This document shows positions 45,690 through 56,884 of a DNA stretch of 64,000 bases, one piece after another. The notes beneath the pieces are model-generated. The model was not told the origin of the DNA. It searched no databases and saw only the letters and a list, made by a program, of their open reading frames with translations. How positions within the stretch are numbered: position 1 is the first letter of the stretch; each line of letters starts with the position of its first letter. The stretch spans positions 30,353,090-30,417,089 of the forward strand of contig CM030715.1 in assembly GCA_017979445.1 (NCBI GenBank), written 5' to 3'. Origin of the DNA: Akebia trifoliata (Eukaryota > Streptophyta > Magnoliopsida > Ranunculales > Lardizabalaceae). The position numbers were made by a program, and so were the translations under genes.

Positions 45690-46175
45690 ATGCCCCCCTC
45701 TATTGCATAATTTTTTGGGGATTTGCAATTGTGTATCTCAAGAAAAAAAATCTAGAGTCGTGATAAATTGATGCCCCCCCCTCTATTGTATAAATTTATG
45801 GGGATTTGCAATTGTGTATCTCAAGAAAAAATCTAGAGTCGTGATAAATTGATCCCCCCCCCCCCCTCTCGACATACGCCTCCCTATACAATCGTAGATC
45901 ATTTGTCTTAGGATACACAAGAAAAATATTTATGGTTTTAAGGCAAATGATCTATAGTTATGTGAAGGGAGCGTAGGGGGTCATATGTTGCATGTTGGGG
46001 GCAGGGGGGAGGGGAAGGGGGAGGGGGCAATTAGAAAATCGTTGGGGGCAGGGGGGAGGGGGCAATTAGAAAATCATTATTAAAAAATCTATGGTTATGG
46101 CACAAGTCACGTTAGGGAACGTGTGTCAGTGTGTCAGAGAGGGCGTCAGAAATCACAACTCTTACTCAAATGGTA
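45690..46175. repeat. Tandem and palindromic C-rich repeats (family C remnants)
   Basis: A unit containing CTCTATTG-ATAA and GGGGATTTGCAATTGTGTAT, then TAGAGTCGTGATAAATTGAT, is tandemly duplicated with an 83-bp period. It is followed by a palindrome in which ATCGTAGATCATTTGTCTTA opposes AAGGCAAATGATCTATAGTT. Poly-C (45853-45866) and matching G-rich tracts mark the arms. Confidence 0.6.
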
Positions 46176-46341
46176 CCAACAGTGTAGGCCTAGCCTACGT
46201 TGCCATTTCAGGACAGCCAACTCACTGAAATTAAACTATCTCGGGAGCATTGAATCATTGTTCAATGCTTTAAATTTCCCGCAAAATGACTGCATTTGAA
46301 ACTCTGATGAAGCAGATCAAATCTGATATTTTGATGAGTAG

Positions 46342-46344
<3 letters not shown>

Positions 46345-46384
<40 letters not shown>
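46345..46384 (+). repeat. (AG)n microsatellite abutting the SKA1 start codon
   Basis: About 20 AG units end immediately before ATG 46385, so the repeat would form the distal 5' UTR. Confidence 0.95.
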
Positions 46385-46389
<5 letters not shown>

Positions 46390-49300
46390 TCTAAAACAAG
46401 CTGGTTCTTCACTCGATTCACTAATTTCTTCCTTCAACACTCATATTGTAGAGCTCCAAGAATTGGTGATTGGTCGCAACAGTAAAAACTATAGAAAAAC
46501 CCTAATTCATCTTCTCTTCTTCTCCCAGATAATCAAATAAACACATTAACCTAATTTACTTACTTCTTCACAGTGTACCCAGCGACCACCATCGCCGATT
46601 TATCCGCAATCGATTCCTCTGTGAAGACGATGGAGTTTCAGATAAAGACCATTAAGGACCGCTTACGAGAGGAGATCGAAGCAATCCACAAAGCCAAAGT
46701 ACCTTTCCCCTCTCTCTCTCTTTTACAATTTGGGTTTGTTTATGTTGCTTTTTTTTTTGTAAATAATCTGCTTTTGTTCAATATTAGAAACTAGTCGATA
46801 TGTCATTGCGTCAGCAAAAGATATTGCAACAAATGTTTGCGAGTATGCCTCCGTGCTTACCTGAAAATCTGCACGTATCGAGTAGGAACCCTAATAATTG
46901 GTAATTTTTTTGAAGCAATTGTGTTAAATTTGATTTATTGTTTACGAATTTGGGGGATTTTGTGAATTATTAGTTGGGTTTAGTTCGATGCAGGAAATCT
47001 CTAGCCATAACATCGCATCCGGGTCTTTGAAACTTGAAGAGGAACCTGTTCAATTGCCCAAGGTAAGAAATGCTGCTCACATTTGTTGATAATCATGAAA
47101 GTTTAATTTGGATGTTTTGAACTTAGAATCATAAACTATCCAAGAAAAATAAGATCCTAGATAGAATTGATTGGTGGAACAGGACCCCAAAGAAATGGGA
47201 TTAGGTGTTGTAAAGATGATGATGATATCTTATGTGGAACCACCAAATGATGGTCAGATCTCTACGTTACGGTGATATGGCTTCGAAATCCCTACATTTT
47301 TTTTTCCAAATTTAAGTGAGAATTTGCCAACTTTGCCACTTAATTCAGGTTGCGATTCGTAGGTTCTTAGTGGGTTTGATAACTATGATCTAAATCCCTT
47401 AGTATGTGGGTAATGTACCACACATGTGGAGCTGTTGGTCCCACATTGTGACTGGGAATTTTTTTCTTGAATTAGTAGAGAAGTTAAATTCTCCAAGGAC
47501 TTCTAAATACTTAGCAGTTACCACAATTTAGATGATTGCGTTGACTTGTGTTATTCTTGTCTAAGATGCATCCTAATATTTCTCTGTATTAAGGGAATCT
47601 GAAGATCTTTTGAGCCCCTATATTTTAGTGGAAAAAATGAGAATGGAATTGATATGTTACGTTTGGGATTTCAGTAGGACACCGTTACAGATGATTTGTC
47701 ACTTACTTCCCACTACAGGAAGATTGTTCTTCTCTGTTCTGAGAAGGCTTATATTTTAGAGCTTAAGTCAATGATTTACATCATATTGAATGCTATCCAC
47801 CATCTTCAATACCTAAATGATTTTTTTTTTCTTTATTCTACATAAACGGGCATTCCTTTCTTCCTAGAGAGGAATAAGAAACCCTGAAGAGAAATCAACC
47901 TAAGATTTAAACTTTTGAGGAAAAACAGTGTGCTAACTTGGAAAATGAGGATACACAAACGAGAAAACATTGGGTTTTATGAGATTTTTGCAACACCACA
48001 GTAATTGTCAATGAGGAAACATTGACCACTAACGCACTAAGAAGGTGACTACCTTTTTCGGATTTGTTGTGGATGCAGAGATTGCAATATAGCTTACAAT
48101 GCTCTACCAATTAATTTTTTTCTTTATTGTTAAGGTTTTTGTGTATTTCTCTTTGATCATCAGCAGATTTATACACAACAAAAGTTCTTTTCTAAAACTT
48201 CAGAAAATAAAGGGGGTAGAAAAGAGTTTCAAATTTTCATATTACACCCCAGATTAAAGAATTAGACTGCTTATTTTTTCCCAATAAATTTGCAGGAGAA
48301 AAAAGGACGTAGCCCTGCACCTCTATGGTATGTGACAGCTGATGAGCTTGATTCGTTATCATCGTAAGTACATCATTCCTTGTTATAAAAATGTACATTA
48401 TTTCCTGTCAAACACTTGCTCGTGAAGATTATGGTTACATAACCACACTGAATCAATATTTAACAGTTACCTTAGCAATCACCTATAATTGATCACTAAA
48501 CTATGTTTGCACCTCTTTTTAACTTCGTCATTCTTTCATAACTCTAATTCTTGCCCAATGCAGTTACATGAGGGGAAGGCTCACGCTGGACAAGTTGAAC
48601 GCAGCAATCAATGACATGGCTGCCTGTGCAGAAACAAATGCACAACTTATTTCAGCTCCGAAAAAGAAGGTTTCGTACTTCTCTATTTCATTTTGATTTT
48701 CTATTCGGTTTTTATTTGATTTTCCAAGTTATACTGACTAGGGTTATCTTTATTTGTGAAGTTGGCAGAGAATGCTTGGGAAAAGGCCCTTGTAAGTGAA
48801 CTCAATCCAGCTCACACTATGTGAAATCCCTTTTTACAAGTTATTTTCCTAGGTGGATGGATATCTAACTCCCAAGACACCATATAGGGTGGTTTCCTGG
48901 TTCCAAGAATTGGAACAATTGAACCAATTTATTAATAAAGTAGCTTGCAAGTGATTGATTATTTCCTTAATTTTTACTTGTTTGGCTATTTGATTGCAAT
49001 TTACGGAATCAAATCTAAGTATTGTCAAAAAATTCAGGAAATAAGAGATATTGCAATGACGGATGCAGTCAAAGGGAAACACTTTTTCCTTGAAAGTGAT
49101 ATAAAAGGGCCGGCACTGAAGCTTGACAACACTGGCAAAGCAATTTTGACTGTGAGAATTTGCCTGCTTTCTATATGATCCAACTATTTGAGAGACATAG
49201 GATAACATGCAAACGTTTATTATGCAACTAAAAAAAGAGGGGTTAATTTTGTGATAATATGTTGGTTATATGATATGACGCCAAAAAAATGAAAAAAGAA

Positions 49301-50347
49301 AATTGATATAAAATGAATAACAATATACTTTTCATGTGTATTATGAACTGGATTTTTATATGCTGCACTCATCAAAACCAAGAAGTAGAACCTTTGAACT
49401 GATTGATATATGCCATACTATGGAACACACAGATATGGGCACCTGTTTTTATGTTCAACAGGTTTATAATTGTCAAACACTGAATACCCTCCCCCCCCCC
49501 CCAAGCTTATAGCCAACGCATCTATAGACTTTATTCCATGTGGTGGAACATATATTTAGAAAAAAGAGTTGTGCTGGAGTGACCTTAAGATTGTACCTCT
49601 CTCACTTTCTTGACGTGGGAGTGTGTAGGAACCATAGATGCTTTTTCACTCGTATCTATATGAAAAGTATCTATGGATCCTACACACTTCCACGTCAGGA
49701 AAGTGAGATATGAGGTACAATCTTGAGGTCAATTCAGCATTATTCTTAAAAAGAAGGGGAAGAGTTCATGCTAAGTATAGAATATAGAGAAAATGTATCT
49801 ATATGTATGCTGATATACACTAAAATCAAATAGAAATATGTCAATAATTGTTGAAAACAAATTATTTGGTTACATAAAATAAATTTTTGGCAAAGTGGTT
49901 ACATAACATGGGTTTGACAATTCTTAGAAAATGGGCTTCCCAGTTATATAAATTGCATGCAAGATTAGTACGAGATATACCTGAGATTTGGTAATGTAAA
50001 ATATTTTAGAGTTGTGATAATCTGACGCCCCCCTGTGACATATGCTCTCATCACAGACCTGTAGATCATTTGCCTCGGGATACACAAGAAAAGATTTATG
50101 GTTCTGCATATCCCGAGGCAAATGATCTATGGTTCTGTGATGGGGGCATATGTCAGAGGGGGGCATCAGAAAATCATTAGACAATGTTGTATGGGTGTTA
50201 TCCTTTTCATTTGTTGTTCTATATAGGAATACTTGTAGCATTATCCAACCTTTGTTCTGTGCTTGACAGGTCCTTCGTCATCTTGGTCGCATTAATGAGA
50301 CCCGAATTGGGCATAACCGTGTCATCATTCTCTCAAAGCCTCAATGA
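46385..50347 (+). CDS. SKA1: SKA1, spindle and kinetochore-associated protein 1
   Basis: Exons: 46385-46481, 46574-46698, 46788-46874, 46994-47062, 48296-48363, 48564-48669, 48762-48791, 49038-49151, 50270-50347. All are GT-AG with closing phases, giving 257 aa, near the usual length of plant SKA1 homologues. The N-terminus MDLKQAGSSLDSLISSFNTH and ELQELVIGRNMYP, then a helical coiled-coil region (about 40-100), match plant SKA1. The C-terminal microtubule-binding winged-helix domain starts near residue 127 (APLWYVTADELDSLSSYMRG) and ends VLRHLGRINETRIGHNRVII. Family role: SKA complex subunit linking kinetochores to spindle microtubules in mitosis. Exon 3's donor (CAC then GTATCG) was chosen because alternatives create stops. 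A 30-nt exon (48762-48791) is notable. The coding frame is intact. Confidence 0.93.
49565..49746. mobile_element. MITE, family A (well preserved) in SKA1 intron 8
   Basis: The arms of about 85 bp are near-complements: AGAGTTGTGCTGGAGTGACC...AAGATTGTACCTC against GAGGTACAATCTTGAGGTCA...GCATTATTCT, with the inner pair GACGTGGGAGTGTGTAGGA / TCCTACACACTTCCACGTC. It could transcribe into a long hairpin. Confidence 0.8.
50008..50181. mobile_element. Palindromic MITE, family C, in SKA1 intron 8
   Basis: The left arm (TCTGACGCCCCCCTGTGACA, then ATCATTTGCCTCGGGATA) is complemented by the right arm (TATCCCGAGGCAAATGAT, then TGTCAGAGGGGGGCATCAGA). The right end lies about 88 bp upstream of the final exon's acceptor. 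Related copies are at 43193, 45690 and 52120. Confidence 0.85.
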
Positions 50348-51389
50348 TTGGTCCATTTTCTCTCCACAGATTGATTGGGGTGCCTTGTATATCTTTGTTT
50401 CCTTTTGGTTAAAGAATGTTGGAACTCAAACAGCTGGATAGGAGAGATTGCACATCAGTCTAACCATGATACTGCAGGATGCTTGAGTTTAACACTACGT
50501 CAAAATTGGAAATTTGGATGGGCCAAGGCCCACAAAATTAGAAACTGAATTTTAACGACCCAGGGCTGTTGACAAATTTTATGTTCCCCAAATACAATGG
50601 TTTAGATCTGTTGAATTTCTCTCATCCTCCACTAATTTGACAATATTGGCCTGTCAAAAAAATAATTGACAATGAAAAATTCGATGGCTTTGGACTGTTC
50701 AATATGGGCCTTTTTTTCATGTTGTGTTTAAACACGTATTATTATGAAGTACATAGAGGATTTAAGAGATACAAATGTGTTTGAATATGGGCTTTTTCCA
50801 CGTAGTGTTGGGATATGTGTTATTCTTAAGAAACATAAATGTTTTGAATATAAATTTATTTGTACCCCTTTTGAATTGACCCTACTTTCATGTCATTTCC
50901 TATGAACTTGATTAGATCAACCTTTATAGAGCCATTTTTTTCTTCTTTATGGATCACGAGGGATTATTAAAATGTCAAAAATAACTGCATTACTCCATCT
51001 ACGACTCTGAATTTGGGTTTAAAAAATCTTGCAATTGTGATTAGAAAGGCAAATTGGGAAGTCTATTTCAATCTTTCCTGGTTTTGAGTCAACATGTCTC
51101 CCTCCACGCGTAATATTTGGACTTTCTAATTGTTGGTTCTAAAGTCCCAACCAAAGACAAACTGCCACTTGAGTGATTAACTGGATGGTTGTGGGTCCAC
51201 CACCCTCTGATGCGACTTGGCACAGATTTATAGGAAACCGTGTGGACCCACGAGAATCAAAACTATGTCAGCTACGTATAACTATCAGCAACTAGCAGAT
51301 GAGGGTGGATTTTGAACCTAGAGTAAGGGATCAGAAACATACATACATACATATATATCCATGTACAATGTATATATACTCATATATCT

Positions 51390-51712
51390 ACAATGTATTT
51401 GTCCTATGTGGCTAAAATTTCGGATTAAGCTTATTTTTGATGAGCATGATCTCTATGATGAGGAGATCATCCTCATCAAAAATCAGCTCAATCCGAAACT
51501 TATAACCTTAATTTACAAGTTGAAGAATCGTGGACCGTTCGATTTTTGTATACCACTTTTGATAGGGTTAAAAGTTTCAGAACGGGCTGATTTTTTATGA
51601 GGATGATCTCGTCATCATAGCGATCATTCTTACAAAAAAAGTCAGCCAATTCCAAAACTTCTAACCCATGTTTTGAAAAATGTTTGGCTCTCTTTAGGGC
51701 CTCCGAACACCA
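51390..51712. mobile_element. Foldback MITE, family B (copy 7)
   Basis: Two core hairpins: GATGAGCATGATCTCTATGA with GGAGATCATCCTCATCAAAA, and a second at 51575-51660. They are joined by the linker ACAAGTTGAAGAATCGTGGA...CCACTTTTGATAGGGTT. A (CA)n tract follows. Confidence 0.65.
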
Positions 51713-51715
51713 GCT

Positions 51716-51718
<3 letters not shown>

Positions 51719-51749
<31 letters not shown>
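51719..51749. repeat. (CA)n microsatellite
   Basis: About 15 CA units between foldback copies 7 and 8. Confidence 0.95.
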
Positions 51750-51752
<3 letters not shown>

Positions 51753-51774
51753 TGCAAATGCCAACCATTTGGCC

Positions 51775-52070
51775 CATGGGTTAGAAGTTTCAGAATGGGC
51801 TGATTTTTTGTGAGATGATCCTTATGATAAGGAGATTATCCTCACCCAAAATTAGTCAATTTCAAAACTTCTGACCCCATGTTTATGAGTAGAAGAATCA
51901 GGGACTGACCATTTTTTATAAACCACTTTTGATGAGGTTAGAAGTTTTAGAATTAGCTGAAGACGATCTCCTCATCGTAGAGATCATCCTCACAAAAAAT
52001 CAACACATTCCAAAACTTCTAACCCATGTAGGACAAAATGTGGTGGCCAGATAGTTGGCACGCGAACGGC
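51775..52070. mobile_element. Foldback MITE, family B (copy 8)
   Basis: GGGTTAGAAGTTTCAGAATG at the left opposes CATTCCAAAACTTCTAACCC at the right, and two inner hairpins with GATCATCCTCAC-type arms lie between. A (TA)n tract follows at 52078-52104. Confidence 0.7.
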
Positions 52071-52074
52071 TTCC

Positions 52075-52105
<31 letters not shown>

Positions 52106-52119
52106 ATCTTGACAATATG

Positions 52120-52310
52120 TAATATGACTCGCCATGACATGGACAAATTTAGGAACTATAGATTTGTACACCTTGGGATACACTTTTTTAATGGAGAAGT
52201 GCAATTCTGTATCTCGAGGAGTATAAATCTATGGTACCCGAATTTGTCATGTAAGGGAGTCATTTGAATATGCCACCCGGTGAGTCATATTATCACGGCT
52301 TATATATATA
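52120..52310. mobile_element. Palindromic MITE, family C-like
   Basis: The left arm ATATGACTCGCCATGACATG, with ACTATAGATTTGTAC inside, pairs with the right arm TATAAATCTATGGTACCCGA and GTGAGTCATATTATCACGGC. It is flanked by TA repeats. Confidence 0.55.
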
Positions 52311-52944
52311 TATATATATACGCTTTTATCATGAATGATCATGCTCTATTTTCATATAAAGAAAACACTCATAAATAACCTGTTGTTCATTAACTCAATG
52401 GATTTTATTACGAAATCCATTTGGACCATTTGATCCAATCTTAAAAATATTGATTTTGACAAATCCTACGGAAAAAAGCATTGTTAGGAAATTTTCCTAT
52501 CTAAGTTAGTTAGGAAACTTTCATGACGGCACCCCCTTGTGGCATTGAATATCATATGATTAGATGATACAAGTATTTAGATGTGAAAATTTAATAATTA
52601 AAAAAATAAATAAATAAATAAACAAATTATTTTGTACCATTGGATTTTAATTTTAAATTTGGGAGTTCGGCGACCATCCATTTTCATAGCCTTGTGTCTA
52701 GTTTAAAAAAGATTTTTCTTTTCTTTTCTTTATTTAATCTAGGCCATGAACTCTAGAGGGACATCCTATTTTGCCAACATATCACAATTCATAGATCCCA
52801 CGACCTTTTAAGTGGATTTCAAATCTTACTAAGGTGGTCAGGCATGCATAATTAATGAGAAAAAAGATTCTGGTGCCAATTTTCGACCACGTGGCATCGG
52901 GCTTTTTAAGTGTTGGAATTTTCATCTTTACATACAAGAAATTT

Positions 52945-53060
52945 CATGATATATATATGGGTGGCGTTTGGCAGGCAACATTGTCCTTTATGACTTGAAT
53001 TTTTTGGATTAAACTGATTTTTTATGAGGATGATCTTCTCGACCCTATATATATATATAT
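52945..53060. mobile_element. Foldback MITE, family B (half copy 9)
   Basis: It has one arm only: GGCGTTTGGCAGGCAACATTG, then CTGATTTTTTATGAGGATGA, truncated at a (TA)n tract. Confidence 0.45.
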
Positions 53061-53426
53061 ATGGACCTATTGGGCGAGACTGATAGCCCGCGGTCACACA
53101 CACCGTTGCATTTGAAAGTTCTACATGCAACAGATTGAGTCGAGAGTCAACCGAACCCTAAAGGGTGGTCCCAAGAAATTCATAGTTTCGTGGGGTTTCA
53201 AACACTTGACCTACTCTTCTTGAGGAATTTATCAAGGCTCGGCTTGCCATTAAGCCGGCCCCTTAGGGTTAATTTCATGATAAATGATATATATATTCTA
53301 TGATGTTTGATAATGATGATTTCCCCACAGCTCACCGAAGGTGCCATAAGTAGATTTTAATATACGGGACATGGTTGAGTTGCATTCATCAACTTTAGGA
53401 GTAGAGGATTTGCTCTCATGCCTTGG

Positions 53427-54009
53427 TGTAACGGCCACATTATCTGTCATCTAGAGTTAGGTGTAAGCTCGCCCCGGAGCTACCCGGGAGCACCCATGTA
53501 ATATCATGTAAGGCTCGTTATGAAGCCATGTCAGCCCCCGTACCAGGGCATATCTGTTAGCTTAGGGTACATGTCAGCCCTGTGCCAGGGCACACTTGTT
53601 AGTTTAGTGGCATTTTCGTAATAAGGGAGTATGACCGGCCTCTACTTTTGATGTTTCCTTCTGGAAACCTAGTAAAGACTTAGCATACACTTTGTAGGAA
53701 GGGTGTCAGTGCTGTCCCAATCCCCGGCCTACACCCACGTTGTTGAAGCCCTTGAAGCCCAGCTCCGTGGAGGTCCCGCGTGTCATAGGATCATCAATTG
53801 CTTGTAACGCATCTATTTGCTTTTATACCGCGTTACACCGTGTAATCAATATTATATCAACAAAGTTGCCCTCGGGCTTTATCTCGTGTTGTCTCGTTTA
53901 CTTGTTTGCTAGCTACGTGTGTGTGGTGTACGATCATTTTACAAGCTTGCAAGTGGATTTGACCCCCTTGCGCCGCACGACCCCGCTTCGAAAGAATAGG
54001 GCCGTGACA
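53427..54009 (+). repeat. 5' LTR (583 bp)
   Basis: It begins TGTAACGGCCACATT and ends GGGCCGTGACA. It differs from the 3' LTR at eight positions by eye, all transitions. It includes a probable promoter. Confidence 0.95.
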
Positions 54010-54011
54010 GT

Positions 54012-54023
54012 TGGTATCAGAGC
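54012..54023 (+). other. Primer-binding site (initiator Met tRNA)
   Basis: TGGTATCAGAGC, two bases after the 5' LTR, is the standard plant LTR-retrotransposon site complementary to the 3' end of initiator tRNA-Met. Confidence 0.95.
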
Positions 54024-54094
54024 AGCAGTTGTTTGAGCAAAGTAGGTATTCCCCCTAGCTATTCCCCCGAGATTCCATTTGGTTCACGCGAACG

Positions 54095-55192
54095 ATGGTA
54101 AGAGGAACTACTAGTACCGCGGACCAACCCGCTCCAAACACACCAGCACCACGTACAAACAAGGAACGCATCGAGGTATTGGAGGAAATGATAGGTATGT
54201 TATCCGGTATTGTTGATGGTATTGCGCATTTAGATGATCGCCAGAGCACGCTGGAGGAAAGATCCGAGACATTCAGCGCTAGAGTAACAGCCCTCGAGGA
54301 AGATACCCGAGACAGTCTAGCCGTCTTACAGGAACAGATTACAGAACTCACTACGAAAGTAGGTCTCCTGGTCCGCTCCGTCGGTAACGAACGGCCTACT
54401 AGTAGTGAAGCTTCTTCCTCGCGCTTGCGAGTACCCGAGCCACGTACCTTCGATGGTGTTCGCGATGCGAAAGAGCTCGAGAATTTCCTTTCCGACATGG
54501 AGCAGTACTTCCGTGCAGCTCGTCCGGATTCCGAAGAGGTAAAAGTAACAACTGCTTCTATGTATCTTGCAGGTGACGCCAAGCTATGGTGGCGGACAAA
54601 GTACACCGAGATGGAAAGTGGCCAATGTTCCATCGATACATGGGAGGACCTCAAGAAAGAATTGAAGCACCAGTTCTTACCAGAGAACGTGGAGTTCATT
54701 GCCCGCAGAAAGTTGAGGCAACTCCAACATACAGGTACAGTTCACGAGTACGTCAAGCAGTTTTCCGCCTTGATGCTTGATATCCGTGATATGTCAGAGA
54801 AAGACAAGCTGTTCTCATTCCAAGAAGGACTCAAGCCTTGGGTTCAGACAGAACTCCAACGGCAACGTGTGGAAGATCTCGCGTCTGCAATTGCAGCAGC
54901 CGAGCGGTTGACTGATTATACTCCCGCGGGAGGGAGCCAACAGTATGTACATCCTCAATCGAAGGGTTACTACCAGCAACCTGAGTACACAAAGAAGTCT
55001 TCGAATGGCAAGAATGGAAGGCATAGAAAGAGTTCCAGTCCGGGATCATCACGGAATTCCTCGCCTTCACAGAGCAAAAGTACCTCGCCAGTCAAGCGTC
55101 GTCACAAGCATGGATGTGTTTTGTGTGGTGGGCCTCACAAGACAGTCAAGTGCCCACAGCGAGCCAAACTGACTGCACTATTAGCTTCCTAG
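54095..55192 (+). CDS. Gag polyprotein of the gypsy element
   Basis: A 365-aa open frame starting with ATG 54095. It has a coiled-coil-like N-terminal region (about 24-92), a retrotransposon Gag domain (about 118-270, with ELENFLSDMEQYFRAA and LWWRTKYTEM) and a basic serine-rich stretch. One CCHC zinc knuckle spans residues 341-353 (C-x2-C-x3-H-x4-C). It ends at TAG 55190-55192; the frame continues open beyond that single stop into the protease. The role in particle assembly and RNA packaging is known for the family. The intact frame suggests recent activity or trans-mobilisation. Confidence 0.93.
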   Translation: MVRGTTSTADQPAPNTPAPRTNKERIEVLEEMIGMLSGIVDGIAHLDDRQSTLEERSETFSARVTALEEDTRDSLAVLQEQITELTTKVGLLVRSVGNERPTSSEASSSRLRVPEPRTFDGVRDAKELENFLSDMEQYFRAARPDSEEVKVTTASMYLAGDAKLWWRTKYTEMESGQCSIDTWEDLKKELKHQFLPENVEFIARRKLRQLQHTGTVHEYVKQFSALMLDIRDMSEKDKLFSFQEGLKPWVQTELQRQRVEDLASAIAAAERLTDYTPAGGSQQYVHPQSKGYYQQPEYTKKSSNGKNGRHRKSSSPGSSRNSSPSQSKSTSPVKRRHKHGCVLCGGPHKTVKCPQRAKLTALLAS

Positions 55193-55246
55193 AGTGACCC
55201 TAGTCACGAGAGTACAAGTGGGCGAGATCATGAAGATTCTCCTCAT

Positions 55247-56773
55247 ATGGGAGCCTTGCATCTTTTGAATGCAATGAAACAGACATCTGAGACTCAGAAT
55301 AGCCGGAAACGAAAGGGTCTAATGTATGTCGATATTGAAGTTGGTGGGAAGACCACCCAGGCAATGGTTGATACAGGAGCTACTCACAGCTTTATTACCC
55401 CTGCAGAGGCGAAGCGTCTCAATATCCGGCTCGATAAGGGTTCAAGCCGTATGAAAGCTGTAAACTCCCAAGCCACTCCTATCCAAGGTTCGGCCAAGTC
55501 AGTGTCCGTCAAGATAGGTACATGGAAGGGTAAGCTTGATTTACTCGCAGTTCCGCTCGATGAGTTCAGAGTTGTCATTGGGATGGATTTCATGCGACAG
55601 AACAGGGTTGTACCGATGCCATTTGCCAACACCTTGGGCATGCTAGGTGAATGTCCAAGCTTTGTTCCCGTCTCCACAGGCAAGGAAGAGGGAAAGTTAA
55701 TTTCAGCCATTCAGGTGAAGAAAGGGTTGAAGAAAGGTAAGCAACCGTACATTGCTTCCTTGAGAGTTGAAGCCGAAGAAAAGGACCATAGTTCAACTCC
55801 CACACAAGCCACACAGGTTTTAGTAGAAGTTGATGATGAGACAGCGAACTTGCTTCCGAAGACACTACAGCCACGTAGGTCGAATGATCATCAGAATGAA
55901 TTGCTACCTGTTGCCACACCTCTTATAGAGAGGCCTTACAGGATGAATCATCCAAGATTAGCTGAGTTGAGCAAGCAGCAGTATGGGTCTTCAAGACGTT
56001 GTATCGATTATCGAGCAGTGAAGAAGATCACCATCAAGAACAAGTATCCTACCCAGCAGAGTGCCGACTTGTTTGATAAGCTTGGGACAGCCAAGTGTTT
56101 TTCAGAGTTAGGTCAGAGATCAGGTTACTGTAAGATTCAAGTTGCAGAAGAAGCCCCTCAGCCACTTAGTCAGAGTGTCAGCAAGAATTGTGATGTACCT
56201 CAGAGTGTTGTCAGCGTCAGAGATTCAAGAGTCACAGGGAAGTTATGGAACAGACCATGCAGACTACTTAGATTCCAGCTTGATTTTCCTAGCAGTGTAC
56301 ATCATCAATCAGCTTGGCCAACGGAGAGATTCAGTTCTGCGTTGGAGTATTTTAGGCATCTTGCCAATGCCGATCATCCGAATTGGGCGAATTTGTTCAA
56401 TTCCACCACTCAGAAGAACTCTTCCTCCAACAAGAGTACTTTTGAACTTATATCAGGCCAACAGTGTTTAACTTCTCACACTATTGTTTCAGGCTACAGG
56501 AGACACAGTCCAAGGACGTACAGGTTTGCTAAACTCTGGTTACCGTACAGGTTACACAGCATCTACACTGTCATCCATGCAAGAAGTCTCAAGCCGTACC
56601 ATGTAGATCTAGGAGATCCCGCGCGCAGCATTCCAACACGTACCACTTCTCATTCAGCTTTTCAGCCAGAGCGTGTTGTTGACAAAGTTCTCGAAGACGT
56701 CATTTCAGCAGCAGTTCCATCCAGCAACAGCAGCAGCAGCACGTGGAGTACTTCGTCACACAGGACATGCTAG
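55247..56773 (+). pseudogene. Truncated Pol: protease plus reverse-transcriptase and integrase scraps
   Basis: A 508-codon frame in the same frame as gag. An aspartic protease with the active site MVDTGATHSFI (D42-T-G) lies in the first 120 residues. Around residues 250-305 a reverse-transcriptase patch remains (CIDYRAVKKITIKNKYP), but the catalytic YxDD region is absent. Next come short scraps resembling the integrase C-terminal region (STFELISGQQ, SLKPYH). The chromodomain-like end is in a different frame. Deletions removed most of pol while leaving the frame open; it cannot encode a working polymerase or integrase. Confidence 0.85.
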
Positions 56774-56872
56774 AATTTGAAGCTACACAGGAGAGTGCAG
56801 AGAACCTACAACCTTTCAAGCAGCAGATTGAAGAGTTTGCCAGGTCAATACGACGAGGACGTCTGCAGAATA

Positions 56873-56884
56873 AGTGGGGGAGAC
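56873..56884 (+). other. Polypurine tract
   Basis: AGTGGGGGAGAC directly precedes the 3' LTR and would prime plus-strand synthesis. Confidence 0.85.

Larger units (their letters stand above)
42832..46344. other. Head-to-head intergenic region with MITEs
   Basis: It separates the 5' ends of the minus-strand gene and SKA1. It contains family C-like palindromic remnants (43011-43415), a foldback copy (43447-43636), a GGGTTGAGTTGGGTTG MITE fragment (about 43680-43830) and C-rich/G-rich family C remnants (45690-46170). No gene was found in it. Confidence 0.55.
50348..53426. other. Intergenic MITE cluster downstream of SKA1
   Basis: The first about 1 kb is unremarkable, with the likely SKA1 3' UTR at its left. 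From 51390 it consists of foldback and family C elements and microsatellites, ending with a possible antisense SINE at 53170-53275. No gene was seen in it. Confidence 0.6.

Noticed and set aside
53170..53275. Antisense tRNA-like segment (GGTTTCAAACACTTGACC, GCCATTAAGCCGGCCCC)
   Set aside because: It is suggestive of a decayed minus-strand SINE, but no boundaries or TSD could be defined.
53740..54036. 98-codon frame, repeated at 57198
   Set aside because: It lies inside the LTRs and occurs twice because the LTR is duplicated. It is not a gene.
54055..54699. 214-codon open frame on the minus strand
   Set aside because: It lies antisense to the gag gene, whose domains are unmistakable on +. 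The minus frame is a by-product of gag codon composition.
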